Below, piece after piece: positions 22,547-30,819 of a DNA stretch of 59,612 bases (position 1 is its first letter; the number at the start of each line of letters is the position of its first letter). The stretch spans positions 1 through 59,612 of the forward strand of contig CADAXZ010000001.1 in the NCBI GenBank assembly GCA_902791965.1, written 5' to 3'. The notes beneath the pieces were generated by a model, which saw only the letters and a list, made by a program, of their open reading frames with translations, was not told where the DNA came from and did not search any database. A program made the translations under genes and the position numbers. This stretch comes from Candidatus Proelusimicrobium bovinum. GTDB lineage: Bacteria; Elusimicrobiota; Elusimicrobia; Elusimicrobiales; Elusimicrobiaceae.

Positions 22547-23743
22547 ATGCAGGCAATAAAACTAACTGATAAAGTTTATTGGGTAGGTGCTATTGATTGG
22601 AATGTCAGGGATTTCCACGGTTATTCTACCAATAAAGGTACAACTTATAATGCTTTTTTGATATTAGATAAACAAATTGTCTTGATAGATACGGTAAAAA
22701 AAGAATTTTATCCGGAAATGCTTTCAAGAATAAAAAGTATTATTGAACCTTCCAAGATAGATATTATAATTTCTAATCACGCGGAATTTGACCATAGCGG
22801 CGCTTTAAAAATGGCTGTTGCCGATATGAAGCCGCAGCATATTTACGCTTCAACTATGGGTGCTGCAAACTTAAAAGCGCATTTAGGCAATGATTTGCCG
22901 GTGGAGGCTTTAGCCAATAACAGCAGCCTTAATATCGGAGATGACAGTTTAACTTTTATTGAATCAAGGATGCTTCATTGGCCTGACAGTATGGTATGTC
23001 TGCTAAAAAATGAAAATATTTTATTTTGTAATGATATTTTCGGTATGCATTATGCATCTTCAAAGCGTTTTGATGACGAAGTTTGCGAAACGGAGTGGCT
23101 CTACGAAGCAAAAAAATATTATGCCAATATAATATTGCCTTACAGCAAAATTGTTATTGCATTTTTAGCACAGGTAAAAAGGCTTGGAATAAATCCGTCT
23201 GTAATTTGCCCCGACCACGGCCCGATTTGGCGTAAAGATATATCAAAAATTATAAATCTTTATGCCGGTTTTGCGGCGCAAAAGAATAAAAATAAAGCAC
23301 TTGTTATTTATGATACAATGTGGGGCAGTACGGAAAAGATGGCAGCCGCTGTCAGCGACGGTATTATAAGTACAGGTGTTGAGATAAAACAAATGTCTTT
23401 GCACTCAACACACAGAAGCGACGCCGCGGCTGAACTGTTAGACAGTGCCGCACTTGTTATCGGTTCGCCTGTTTTAAATCAGGAAATTTATCCTTCTTTG
23501 GGGGATTTATTGACTTATTTTAAAGGGCTTAAAAAACAGAATCTTGTCGGGGCGGTATTCGGTTCTTACGGATGGAGCGAGGGCGCTTTAAACGGTTTAG
23601 AAACTTTTCTTAAAGAAAGTCTTAATGTAGAAATTGTTTGCCCTGCGGTAAAAAGCCGCTTTGTACCTACGGAAGAAAAACTTAAGGAATGTTTTGAACT
23701 CGGACGCAATATAGGTTTAAAAATTTTGGAGAAAAATAAATAA
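22547..23743 (+). CDS. Flavodiiron protein (rubredoxin:oxygen oxidoreductase)
   Basis: Reduces O2 to water (or NO to N2O) with rubredoxin electrons. The N-terminal beta-lactamase-like diiron domain has H78-x-E80-x-D82-H83, H144, D163 and H224, which is the complete ligand set for a diiron site. The C-terminal flavodoxin domain (about 250-398) has the FMN phosphate loop YDTMWGSTEKMA near 258-269. Length 398 fits the two-domain class A form without an attached rubredoxin; a separate rubredoxin is encoded two genes downstream. AAGGA precedes the ATG. Confidence 0.94.
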   Translation: MQAIKLTDKVYWVGAIDWNVRDFHGYSTNKGTTYNAFLILDKQIVLIDTVKKEFYPEMLSRIKSIIEPSKIDIIISNHAEFDHSGALKMAVADMKPQHIYASTMGAANLKAHLGNDLPVEALANNSSLNIGDDSLTFIESRMLHWPDSMVCLLKNENILFCNDIFGMHYASSKRFDDEVCETEWLYEAKKYYANIILPYSKIVIAFLAQVKRLGINPSVICPDHGPIWRKDISKIINLYAGFAAQKNKNKALVIYDTMWGSTEKMAAAVSDGIISTGVEIKQMSLHSTHRSDAAAELLDSAALVIGSPVLNQEIYPSLGDLLTYFKGLKKQNLVGAVFGSYGWSEGALNGLETFLKESLNVEIVCPAVKSRFVPTEEKLKECFELGRNIGLKILEKNK

Positions 23744-24270
23744 TGATAGACTTAAAGGCTTTAGCGGATTTATCGTACGGGCTTTTTATAGTAAGCAGTT
23801 ATAAGGACGGCAAATTTAACGGGCTTATTGCCAATTCCGTTTTTCAGGTTACGGCAGAGCCGCCTCAACTTGCAGTTGCTTTAAATAAAGAGTCCCTTAC
23901 GCACGAATATATAAAATCTTCCGGTAAATTCTGTGTGCAACCTTTAAAAGAAACGGCGCAAATGCCGTTTATAGGCATTTTCGGCTTCAGGAAGGGAAAA
24001 GAGTTTGATAAGTTTTCAAAAGTTTCCTATAAAGTAAATACGGAAGGTTTGGCGGTAGTTACGGAAAACACATTGGCAGCGCTTTGTGTTGAAGTTAAGC
24101 AAAAAATAGATTTGGGTACGCATACAATGTTTATCGGGCCGATAACTTTCGCTGAAGTTTTATGTTCAGATTGTAAGCCTTTAACTTATGATTATTATCA
24201 AAATACGCTTAAGGGCAAAACGCCTAAAGGCGCAACAACATTTAAAGATTATCAAGGAGGAGTAAAATGA
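23743..24270 (+). CDS. Flavin reductase-like FMN-binding protein
   Basis: A 175-residue split-barrel flavoprotein of the flavin-reductase-like family. The N-terminal SYGLFIVSSYKDGKFNGLIANS is the usual FMN-binding entry, and the TEPP/AEPPQLAVALNK segment follows. It starts in a TAATG overlap with the flavodiiron gene and its stop overlaps the rubredoxin start (ATGA), so it belongs to the same electron chain. In some clostridia the same domain is fused to rubredoxin as high-molecular-weight rubredoxin, a NAD(P)H:rubredoxin electron donor; here the two parts are separate genes. That function is inferred. Confidence 0.82.
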   Translation: MIDLKALADLSYGLFIVSSYKDGKFNGLIANSVFQVTAEPPQLAVALNKESLTHEYIKSSGKFCVQPLKETAQMPFIGIFGFRKGKEFDKFSKVSYKVNTEGLAVVTENTLAALCVEVKQKIDLGTHTMFIGPITFAEVLCSDCKPLTYDYYQNTLKGKTPKGATTFKDYQGGVK

Positions 24271-24422
24271 AATATGTATGCCAAGTTTGCGGCTATGTTT
24301 ATGACGAAGAAGTAGGTGATCCGGATAACGGTATTCCGGCAGGCACAAAATGGGATTTGGTGGACAGCAGTTGGGTTTGCCCTGTATGCGGTGTTGCCAA
24401 AGACCAGTTTTCTGCCCAGTAG
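24267..24422 (+). CDS. Rubredoxin
   Basis: A 51-residue Fe(Cys)4 electron carrier, found by direct translation of the gap after the flavin reductase gene. The Cys pairs are C5/C8 (CQVCGY) and C38/C41 (CPVCG), with the conserved YDEEVGDPDNGI stretch and the W29 and W36 aromatic residues of the family. The ATG overlaps the upstream stop by four bases and follows AAGGAGG. It is the natural shared donor for the flavodiiron protein, rubrerythrin and superoxide reductase encoded just upstream. Confidence 0.96.
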   Translation: MKYVCQVCGYVYDEEVGDPDNGIPAGTKWDLVDSSWVCPVCGVAKDQFSAQ

Positions 24423-24442
24423 ACGGTCTTTTTAAAAAGATA

Positions 24443-24470
24443 AAACCCGCTTGTAAAAGCGGGTTTTTGT
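24443..24470 (+). terminator. Terminator of the oxidative-stress gene set
   Basis: AAACCCGCTT (24443-24452) pairs with AAGCGGGTTT (24457-24466) around a GTAA loop and enters a T run. A second GC-rich hairpin (24480-24487 with 24491-24498) with no T run follows. Confidence 0.93.
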
Positions 24471-24529
24471 ATTGTTTCCCCGCCGGCTGTGCCGGTGGAT
24501 ATTTATTGCTGTTAATTTAAGGTTAATAA

Positions 24530-24612
24530 AAAAACACCCCTGTTAGTTGAACTGTACCAAAAAATTTAAGAATTCCGTCTTTTTAAGTTAAGTTCATAAT
24601 TGGGGTGTTTTT
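24530..24612 (-). terminator. Long-looped terminator or structured end after the M3 peptidase gene
   Basis: AAAAACACCCC (24530-24540) pairs perfectly with GGGGTGTTTTT (24602-24612), but the loop is 61 bases and holds a further TGAACT/AGTTCA pairing. On the minus strand it lies just after the peptidase stop and ends in T residues, so it can terminate; the size is unusual for a simple terminator. Confidence 0.6.
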
Positions 24613-24625
24613 ATATCGGTAAAGG

Positions 24626-26674
24626 TTATTTAAGGCCGATATTTTTTAAGAAAGGTTCGTTTGAAACTTTCCTGCCCAAAAAGTTTTTAACCAAATCTTC
24701 TTCTTCATAACTGCCGCCTACGGCCAAGATTTCTTTACGGAATTTTTTGCCTATTTCCGGATTAAATAAACCGTATTTTTGAAATTCCGAAAAGAAATCT
24801 AACGCAATAACTTCTGCCCATAGATAACCGTAATATCCCGCATCATAACCGCCCATAAGGTGGTCAAAACTTGCCTGCGGATAAGTGCCTTTTGTCGTTG
24901 GTACAAGGCGGATTTTTTTGGAATATTTTTCCCAAAGTTTTGTACTGTCAACGGGTTTTGTCGCCGTATGGTAAATCATATCAATTTGTGCCAAAAAGTT
25001 TTGCCTTATATAAAAACTGCCGGAACAATGGTTTTTGGCCGCAATCATTTTATTGATTGTTTCATCATCAAGCGGTTTGCCCGTCTTATAATGTTTGGAA
25101 ATTTTCTTTAATACGGCAGGGTCCCAAGCCCAATTTTCAAGTATCTGGGAAGGAACTTCCACAAAATCCCTGCTGACGGAAGTTCCTGAAATGGAAGAAT
25201 ATTTTGCCTCCGTCAAAACATTATGAAGGACATGTCCGAACTCGTGGAATAAAGTTTCTACCTCGCTGTGTTTTAATAAAGAAGGGACATCTCCCGACGG
25301 AGGATTTAAGTTTGCAACAATGGCCGTAAAAGGTTTTTGGTAAGTTCCGTCGTCTTTAAGTTCGCCGTTGACGAGGTCAAAACACGCAGCGTGTTTATAT
25401 TTCCCGTCGCGCGGATACAGGTCCATATAAATATAGCCGACAGTTTTGTCCGTTTCGCTGTCTATGACTTTATAACTTTTTACATCTTTATGCCATACGG
25501 GAATATCGGCCTTTTCAAATTTTACGCCGAAAAGATTACCGAAAATTTCAAACATATTATCAATTACTATGTCTGCTTGGAAATATTCTTTTATCTGTTC
25601 GGGGTCAATATTATAATAAAGTTTTTTGTGCAGATTCGTCCAATAACCGGTTTCCCAAGCATTAAAATAATCTGATTTTATACCTGTTTTTTCGTATTTT
25701 AATTTCAGCAGTTCCTTTTCCTCTTTTTTTGCCATCTTTTTAAGTTTCTTTTCTAAATCTTTAAGGAACTTTTCCACATTTTCAGGTGTTTTTGCCATAC
25801 GGGTATCAAGACGGTTTTCGGCGTGGTTTTTGTATCCTAAAAGTTTGGCGGTTTTGTATCTTAAAGTAAGGGTATCTTCAAATAATGTGATGTTTTCTTT
25901 TCCCCCTCTTTTAGAATATTTAAACTCTAATGCTTTGCGTGCGTCGTCGTCTGAAGCATTTTGCATAAACGGGACATAATCGGGGTAATCCAAGGTGATA
26001 ATATATTTGCCCTCGCCGGTCTTTTTTAATTTATTGATGTAATCCTGCGGCATACCTTCAAGTTGTTTTTCGGACACTTCAAGTGGGTCTTTATATTCGC
26101 GGATGTTTTTAGAAAACTCTATCGTGTTTTTTGCTTTTTGTTTGTTTAATTCTTTAAAAGTTTCCAAATCTTCGTCGTTAAGTTCCATACCGCTTTTTCT
26201 AAATCCTATCATAGTATCTTTAAGCATTTTTGCTTCTATGGGGCCTAAGTTAGGTTTGGTGTCGGCATAATCTTTAAAGGCTTTATAAATATCTCTTCTG
26301 GTGGAAACTTCTATAAGATAATTGCTTACTTCCTGCTCTAAAGCAAGGGCGGCATTTCTTAGGTTTTCATCGTCGGAAACATAAGCCAAAAAACCGGCCT
26401 GCCCGAGTGAGTGGGAATATTTATCAAATGCTTTATCGTAAGCAAGATAAGTATTTTCAAAAGTTCTTTGTTCTTTAGGTATAGAAACAATCTTTTGAAG
26501 GTCTTTTTCAAGTTGGACTCTGGCGGCTTTTTCCCGCGGGGCTAAATCCTCGGCTTTATAATCAAAATGCAGAACACCGTTTTTATTAAACATATTATAA
26601 GGCATAAAATCCTCCGCCGCAAGTAAATTTACCGTCAGGAACAATAAAGGTATAAGAAGAATAAATTTTTTCAT
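24626..26674 (-). CDS. Exported M3 family oligoendopeptidase/dipeptidyl carboxypeptidase
   Basis: Zinc metallopeptidase that cuts short peptides. The zinc motif HEFGH lies at residues 477-481, with the third ligand Glu in the following helix (VEVPSQILENW, about 505-515) as in Dcp and thimet oligopeptidases. The first 19-20 residues are a Sec signal peptide (two Lys, hydrophobic core, LAA), so the enzyme works in the periplasm, unlike the cytosolic PrlC or PepF. The 682-residue length fits the Dcp-like group. Only a weak ribosome-binding site (AAAGAT) is visible. A single-gene unit, divergent from the arginine decarboxylase gene. Confidence 0.9.
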   Translation of the reverse strand: MKKFILLIPLLFLTVNLLAAEDFMPYNMFNKNGVLHFDYKAEDLAPREKAARVQLEKDLQKIVSIPKEQRTFENTYLAYDKAFDKYSHSLGQAGFLAYVSDDENLRNAALALEQEVSNYLIEVSTRRDIYKAFKDYADTKPNLGPIEAKMLKDTMIGFRKSGMELNDEDLETFKELNKQKAKNTIEFSKNIREYKDPLEVSEKQLEGMPQDYINKLKKTGEGKYIITLDYPDYVPFMQNASDDDARKALEFKYSKRGGKENITLFEDTLTLRYKTAKLLGYKNHAENRLDTRMAKTPENVEKFLKDLEKKLKKMAKKEEKELLKLKYEKTGIKSDYFNAWETGYWTNLHKKLYYNIDPEQIKEYFQADIVIDNMFEIFGNLFGVKFEKADIPVWHKDVKSYKVIDSETDKTVGYIYMDLYPRDGKYKHAACFDLVNGELKDDGTYQKPFTAIVANLNPPSGDVPSLLKHSEVETLFHEFGHVLHNVLTEAKYSSISGTSVSRDFVEVPSQILENWAWDPAVLKKISKHYKTGKPLDDETINKMIAAKNHCSGSFYIRQNFLAQIDMIYHTATKPVDSTKLWEKYSKKIRLVPTTKGTYPQASFDHLMGGYDAGYYGYLWAEVIALDFFSEFQKYGLFNPEIGKKFRKEILAVGGSYEEEDLVKNFLGRKVSNEPFLKNIGLK

Positions 26675-26734
26675 ATAAATCTTTTATACAATGCTCCATT
26701 ATTTTTTGTTATAATTTATTTTATAAAAATAATC

Positions 26735-26752
26735 CCCTGTTTTTCATCAGGG
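26735..26752 (+). promoter_or_regulatory. Leader hairpin in front of the arginine decarboxylase gene
   Basis: Downstream of a TATAAT-like -10 (26710-26715), the leader contains CCCTG (26735-26739) pairing with CAGGG (26748-26752). It may be an RNA regulatory or stabilising element; no known riboswitch is recognised. Confidence 0.3.
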
Positions 26753-26780
26753 TTATATTAATGACAGAGAGAATAAGACA

Positions 26781-27332
26781 ATGTACGAACCATTTGTTGC
26801 AAAGGAAATATTTCTTACAAAAGGTGTAGGCAGACATAAAGAAAAATTAGCAAGTTTTGAAGAGGCATTAAGGGATGCAAAAATTGCTCCGTTTAATATT
26901 GTCCCCGTTTCAAGCATTTTCCCGCCGAAGTGTAAATTGATTACGGTAAGCAAAGGGCTTGAACAGTTGCATCCGGGGCAAATACTTCATTGTGTTATCA
27001 GCAGAAATACAAGTAATGAAAACAGACGCTTAATTTCCGCTTCCGTCGGTTTGGCTATGCCTAAAGATAAAAACACGCACGGCTATATTTCTGAACACCA
27101 CAGTTTTGGCGAGGCTGACCAAAAAGCCGGGGATTATGCGGAAGATTTGGCCGCGATGATGCTTTCCACTACTTTAGGTATTGAATTTGACAACAATACC
27201 ACTTGGGACCAAAAAGAAGAAATTTGGAAAATGAGCGGCAAAATCGTAAAGACAACCAATATGACTCAATCGGCAATTTGTGTTGACGGTTTGTGGACGA
27301 CAGTTGTTGCTGCTGCGGTATTTGTAAGGTAA
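26781..27332 (+). CDS. pdaD: Pyruvoyl-dependent arginine decarboxylase
   Basis: Converts arginine to agmatine with a covalent pyruvoyl group instead of PLP. The 183-residue proenzyme cleaves itself between S44 and S45 in VPVSSIFPP, giving a small beta chain and a larger pyruvoyl alpha chain. The conserved SAS-VGLA and GxISEHH stretches follow, and the C-terminal half carries the TWD...WKMSGK segment. The gene is followed two bases after its stop by agmatinase, the next step to putrescine. The family is common in archaea and occurs in some bacteria, including Chlamydia. Confidence 0.93.
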   Translation: MYEPFVAKEIFLTKGVGRHKEKLASFEEALRDAKIAPFNIVPVSSIFPPKCKLITVSKGLEQLHPGQILHCVISRNTSNENRRLISASVGLAMPKDKNTHGYISEHHSFGEADQKAGDYAEDLAAMMLSTTLGIEFDNNTTWDQKEEIWKMSGKIVKTTNMTQSAICVDGLWTTVVAAAVFVR

Positions 27333-27334
27333 TT

Positions 27335-28219
27335 ATGCATCCGGAACACGCAAAACATTTTTTGGCGGTTGAAGAAGGCCAGCCTTCTTTAAAAGATAGT
27401 CGCTTTGCAGTTATTTCCATACCTTATGAAAGAACGGTTTCTTATGGCGGCGGGACGAGATTAGGCCCTGCCGCTATTATTGCTGCTTCCCCCCAGATAG
27501 AATTTTGGGATGAAGAATTGGGCATAGAAACTTATAAACAGGGTATTCATACTCTGCCCCCGATAAATTGCAAAGGCAGTGAAAAGGCTGTTTTTGACCG
27601 TATAGAAAAATATGTTGAAAAGTACATTGCGCAAAATAAGGCTTTTCCGTTTTATCTCGGCGGGGAACATTCAATTTCTCAGGCTTTGATAAAACCGTAT
27701 ATAAAAAAATACGGCAAAAAACTTTCCGTCTTACATTTTGATGCCCACGCAGATTTAAGAGAATCGTATTTTGGCGACGAACGCTCACACGCCTGTGCTT
27801 TATATCCTGCTTCCAAAGAGGTTAAAGTTGTGCAGGTTGGTATACGCTCCGTCGGCAGTGAAGAAAAACAAAATGTAAACAGCGGTAATGTTATTACTTA
27901 TTTTATGCACGACAATTTGGATATAGACAAATTGATAAATAAGGTTTTAAAAAATCTTACGGATTTAGTTTATATCACTATTGATGTCGACGGTTTTGAC
28001 CCTTGCGTTGTACCCGGAACCGGCACGCCGCAACCCGGCGGTTTTACTTGGTATGATGCGATGAAACTTTTCAGAGCCGTAATAGAAAAAAAGAAAATCT
28101 GTGCCATTGATGTCGTAGAAACTGCACCGATAAAAGGCACACATATATCGGAGTTTAATGTTTCTAAAATGGTTTATCGTCTTATGGGTTATTTGACGGT
28201 AAGTAAGAAAAATAAATAA
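27335..28219 (+). CDS. speB: Agmatinase
   Basis: Hydrolyses agmatine to putrescine and urea with a binuclear Mn centre. Ureohydrolase ligands are all visible: GGEHSIS (about 108-114), DAHADLR (about 134-140) and TIDVDGFDP (about 213-221), plus VVETAP toward the end. I place the start at the ATG at 27335, two bases after the decarboxylase stop, because the longer reading starts inside that gene with a Cys-rich stretch unlike the family; GTAAGG upstream can serve as ribosome-binding site. Length is 294 residues. With PdaD it forms a complete two-step arginine-to-putrescine route. Confidence 0.93.
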   Translation: MHPEHAKHFLAVEEGQPSLKDSRFAVISIPYERTVSYGGGTRLGPAAIIAASPQIEFWDEELGIETYKQGIHTLPPINCKGSEKAVFDRIEKYVEKYIAQNKAFPFYLGGEHSISQALIKPYIKKYGKKLSVLHFDAHADLRESYFGDERSHACALYPASKEVKVVQVGIRSVGSEEKQNVNSGNVITYFMHDNLDIDKLINKVLKNLTDLVYITIDVDGFDPCVVPGTGTPQPGGFTWYDAMKLFRAVIEKKKICAIDVVETAPIKGTHISEFNVSKMVYRLMGYLTVSKKNK

Positions 28220-28238
28220 AAAATTATATGATATTTTA

Positions 28239-28272
28239 TAAACACTCCCTTAATTACAGGGAGTGTTTATTT
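28239..28272 (+). terminator. Terminator after speB
   Basis: TAAACACTCCCT (28239-28250) pairs perfectly with AGGGAGTGTTTA (28258-28269) around a seven-base loop and continues into T residues. Confidence 0.92.
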
Positions 28273-28855
28273 TTATTAAGGGCAAACCATTTAAACTTTT
28301 ATTTTTTATAAATACTGCCTCTAAATTTTATAACAGATTTTGTATTAATTGCCAAAAAGTTGATTTAGGATGTTTTTTAATTAAACTTAAACCTAAAAAT
28401 CTATTTCATAATAATTCTTGTTCTGATTTTTGTTCTTTAATTTTTAAATTATAAACTTTTTCTTGTTAATAATATCAAAACAGGCAGGTCTTTTTACTGA
28501 AAAGTATAAAATGTTTGTATTTCTTTTGAAAATGACACAGAAAAGGTTTTTATGTAGTTCCGCGGTAATTAGTCTATTTCTTGCCAAAAACCTTTTATGG
28601 TTTAGTTTTGTTGGTTTTCTGTTTCGTACGACGGGGAAAATGTGATAAATATTGTTAAAATAACTAAAAATAATTATAAAAATGTTTTAATAGTTTTCAC
28701 ATAAAAACTTTTTGTGGTCAAAATTCAATCTGGTATGAAATAAAACAATTTAAGCATTAAATTAAAAAAATAAGATTTAAGCCTGATGCTTAAAATGTTA
28801 ATTATACATAAATTGCAAAAAATATCTCTTTTTAAAAAATATATTTTTATAAATT
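28270..28855. other. Gene-poor AT-rich region between speB and parB
   Basis: About 590 bases with no gene I can support. It holds an 11-base perfect inverted repeat (28541-28551 with 28586-28596), a parS-like site at 28693-28708 and short open frames. One of these, at about 28263-28454, encodes two Cys pairs (CINC and CSDFC) reminiscent of a small zinc ribbon, but it has no ribosome-binding site or initiation context and lies in AT-rich sequence, so I do not call it a gene. Confidence 0.5.
28693..28708. promoter_or_regulatory. Candidate parS site A
   Basis: GTTTTCACATAAAAAC, the reverse complement of site C, with one broken base in the right arm. It lies about 200 bases downstream of parB and is one of four related palindromes around parAB. 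Confidence 0.55.
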
Positions 28856-28888
28856 AAAAAACGGCCGCTTTTGGGCAGCCGTTTTTTT
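28856..28888 (-). terminator. Terminator after parB
   Basis: AAAAAACGGC (28856-28865) pairs with GCCGTTTTTT (28878-28887); on the minus strand it lies 16 bases after the parB stop and ends in T residues. Confidence 0.9.
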
Positions 28889-28903
28889 AGATATTTTTTC
28901 AAT

Positions 28904-29779
28904 TTATAATATCTTATTTTTTAATTTTTGCGATAGCGCTTCTAATTCTTCAAAGGAATTATAGTGCAATATAAGTTTTCCTTTGCTGGGTTTTACTCCG
29001 TATTTGAGTTCTACTTTTGTTCCTAATGCTTCTTGCAAAGAGTTTTCAAATGCAATAGCATCAGGAGTTTTTTGCGGTTTTATTTTGTTAATTTGTTCCA
29101 AAGAGTTTTTTGCTGCTTCTTCTGCCTGCCGTACAGATAATTTGGAAGCAATTATCTTTTTGAATAGTAAATCCCTTTTCTGCCCTTCGGATACCATTAA
29201 TAAAGCCCTTCCGTGTCCTTCGCTTATTTCGCCGGTTTTTATGGCTTGCTGTATATTATCTTCAAGGGTTAAAAGTCTTAAAGAATTTGATATTGCCGCT
29301 TTTGACTTGCCGCAATAATCTCCTAATTCTGTTTGGGAAATTTCAAATTTTTGTATAAGATTTTTATATCCTAATGCTGTTTCAATAGGGTTTAGGTCTT
29401 CTCTTTGTATGTTTTCTATAAGGGCTAAAGCACACATTTGTTTGTCATCTAATTTTGAGTGTATTATAGCGTTTATTTCGCTAAAACCTGCCAACTGTGA
29501 TGCTCTAAAGCGCCTTTCCCCTACTACGATTTCATATTTATCCAATCCTGCATCATAAACTACTATTATAGGTTGTGTTAATCCGTGTTGTTTTATTGAT
29601 TCGGCTAACCCTTTAAGGGACTCTTCATTAAAAGTTTTACGAGGTTGAAATCTGTTAGGAATTATTTTATCCAAAGGTATTTTCTGTACACCATTTGAAT
29701 TTGGTATTCCTTCTTGTATATTATTATTTGTTTCGCCGTTTAATAGGGCATCAAGACCTTTGCCAAGTGCATTTCTCAT
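28904..29779 (-). CDS. parB: Chromosome-partitioning protein ParB (Spo0J)
   Basis: CTPase DNA clamp that loads at parS and spreads to organise the origin region. The start at 29779 gives MRNALGKGLDALL, the usual ParB N-terminus that stimulates the ParA ATPase; GGAGG lies ten bases before it, and the upstream in-frame reading would run into parA. Key parts are the arginine patch VGERRFRA, the ENIQRE(D)LNPIE motif, the helix-turn-helix with recognition-helix sequence GKSKAAISNSLRLL, and the C-terminal dimerisation region (291 residues total). It follows parA by seven bases, with parS-like sites flanking both genes. Confidence 0.95.
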   Translation of the reverse strand: MRNALGKGLDALLNGETNNNIQEGIPNSNGVQKIPLDKIIPNRFQPRKTFNEESLKGLAESIKQHGLTQPIIVVYDAGLDKYEIVVGERRFRASQLAGFSEINAIIHSKLDDKQMCALALIENIQREDLNPIETALGYKNLIQKFEISQTELGDYCGKSKAAISNSLRLLTLEDNIQQAIKTGEISEGHGRALLMVSEGQKRDLLFKKIIASKLSVRQAEEAAKNSLEQINKIKPQKTPDAIAFENSLQEALGTKVELKYGVKPSKGKLILHYNSFEELEALSQKLKNKIL

Positions 29780-29786
29780 AATAAAA

Positions 29787-30620
29787 TTATCCTCCGAAAT
29801 CAAAATCATTACCCTTAGAAGCAGCATAGCGGAAATTTTCAAAATCTTCTACTTTCGCGCCTCTTCTTACTAAAAACTCAATGGCTAAGTCCATATACGC
29901 TTTAGTCCCCCTGCAAGAAGGGTCATACTCAAAAATACTTTGTCCGAAGCCGGGTGCTTCAGCCAGACGGATATTACGCGGAATAGGAGTTTTGTAAACT
30001 TTATCCCCGTAGAATTTAGAAACCTCATCTTTTACTTGATTTGCTAAATTCATCCTTCCGTCAAACATAGTAAGTATTCCGCCGTCTATTTTAAGTTGAG
30101 GGCTTAAAAATTGTTTAACTTTACTTGTAGTATTAATAAAACGGGCAAGTCCTTCCATAGCATAATATTCACATTGTATGGCGGTTAGAACATTGTCTGC
30201 TGCAACAAGAGCATTTATTGTGAGCAGGCTTAAAGAGGGGGGGCAATCTATTATGATAAAGTTATACATTTTTCTTATAATAGAAAGTTGTTCCTTAAGG
30301 AATTTTTCCCTTCCGGCAACATTTACCAACTCTACTTCTGCTCCCGCTAAATCTTTATTAGAGGGCAGAATATCAAGCATTTCATTACTTGTTTGTCGTA
30401 CAACTTCTTTAAAAGATGCTGTTTTGGTAAGGAAATGATAAACTGTTTTATCGTTTTCTTTTACTTCTATGCCCAAACCGGAACTTGCATTGCCTTGGGG
30501 GTCAAAATCTACTAATAAAACTTCCTGTCCCAAGCAGGCAAGTGCATAAGATAAATTTACGGCAGTAGTTGTTTTTCCTACACCGCCTTTTTGGTTTGCT
30601 ATACAAACTATTTCTCCCAT
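29787..30620 (-). CDS. parA: Chromosome-partitioning ATPase ParA (Soj)
   Basis: Deviant Walker A ATPase that works with ParB to move origins. The KGGVGKTT motif is at residues 11-18, followed by the FDPQGN switch near 41-46 and the IDCPPSL motif near 120-126. I place the start at 30620 (MGEIVCIANQ) because GGAG lies just upstream and the earlier frame is unlike the family; this gives 277 residues. A promoter with TTGACT and TTTAAT spaced by 17 bases lies upstream, directly next to parS-like site B. Confidence 0.96.
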   Translation of the reverse strand: MGEIVCIANQKGGVGKTTTAVNLSYALACLGQEVLLVDFDPQGNASSGLGIEVKENDKTVYHFLTKTASFKEVVRQTSNEMLDILPSNKDLAGAEVELVNVAGREKFLKEQLSIIRKMYNFIIIDCPPSLSLLTINALVAADNVLTAIQCEYYAMEGLARFINTTSKVKQFLSPQLKIDGGILTMFDGRMNLANQVKDEVSKFYGDKVYKTPIPRNIRLAEAPGFGQSIFEYDPSCRGTKAYMDLAIEFLVRRGAKVEDFENFRYAASKGNDFDFGG

Positions 30621-30639
30621 TTTACTCTCCTGTAATAAT

Positions 30640-30668
30640 ATTAAATATAAAAAAGAAGAATAAGTCAA
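30640..30668 (-). promoter_or_regulatory. parA promoter
   Basis: On the minus strand, TTGACT (plus 30663-30668) and TTTAAT (plus 30640-30645) are spaced by exactly 17 bases, with a start near 30633. ParS-like site B ends 12 bases from the -35, which would allow ParB to regulate its own operon. Confidence 0.7.
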
Positions 30669-30680
30669 GTAAGATGTTTT

Positions 30681-30696
30681 GTTTTCATGTGAAAAC
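30681..30696. promoter_or_regulatory. Candidate parS site B
   Basis: GTTTTCATGTGAAAAC: seven-base arms GTTTTCA and TGAAAAC around TG. It differs from the common bacterial parS (TGTTTCACGTGAAACA) by an extra T/A in each arm and TG instead of CG at the centre. Confidence 0.68.
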
Positions 30697-30710
30697 AACA
30701 TATCTTGAAA

Positions 30711-30726
30711 GTTTTTATGTGAAAAC
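30711..30726. promoter_or_regulatory. Candidate parS site C
   Basis: GTTTTTATGTGAAAAC, one base off site B, starting exactly 30 bases from it. Confidence 0.6.
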
Positions 30727-30819
30727 AGAGTATATATATTATAGGTACAGTTAAATATATATTTAGTTAAACAGATATGTTTAGTTGGTAAGAATTATAA
30801 ATATATAGGTTTGTTATAA

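Noticed and set aside
28263-28454. 63-codon frame with CINC and CSDFC pairs, possible zinc ribbon
   Set aside because: No ribosome-binding site or believable start, low-complexity AT-rich sequence and unusually wide Cys spacing; reported only as a note on the gene-free region.
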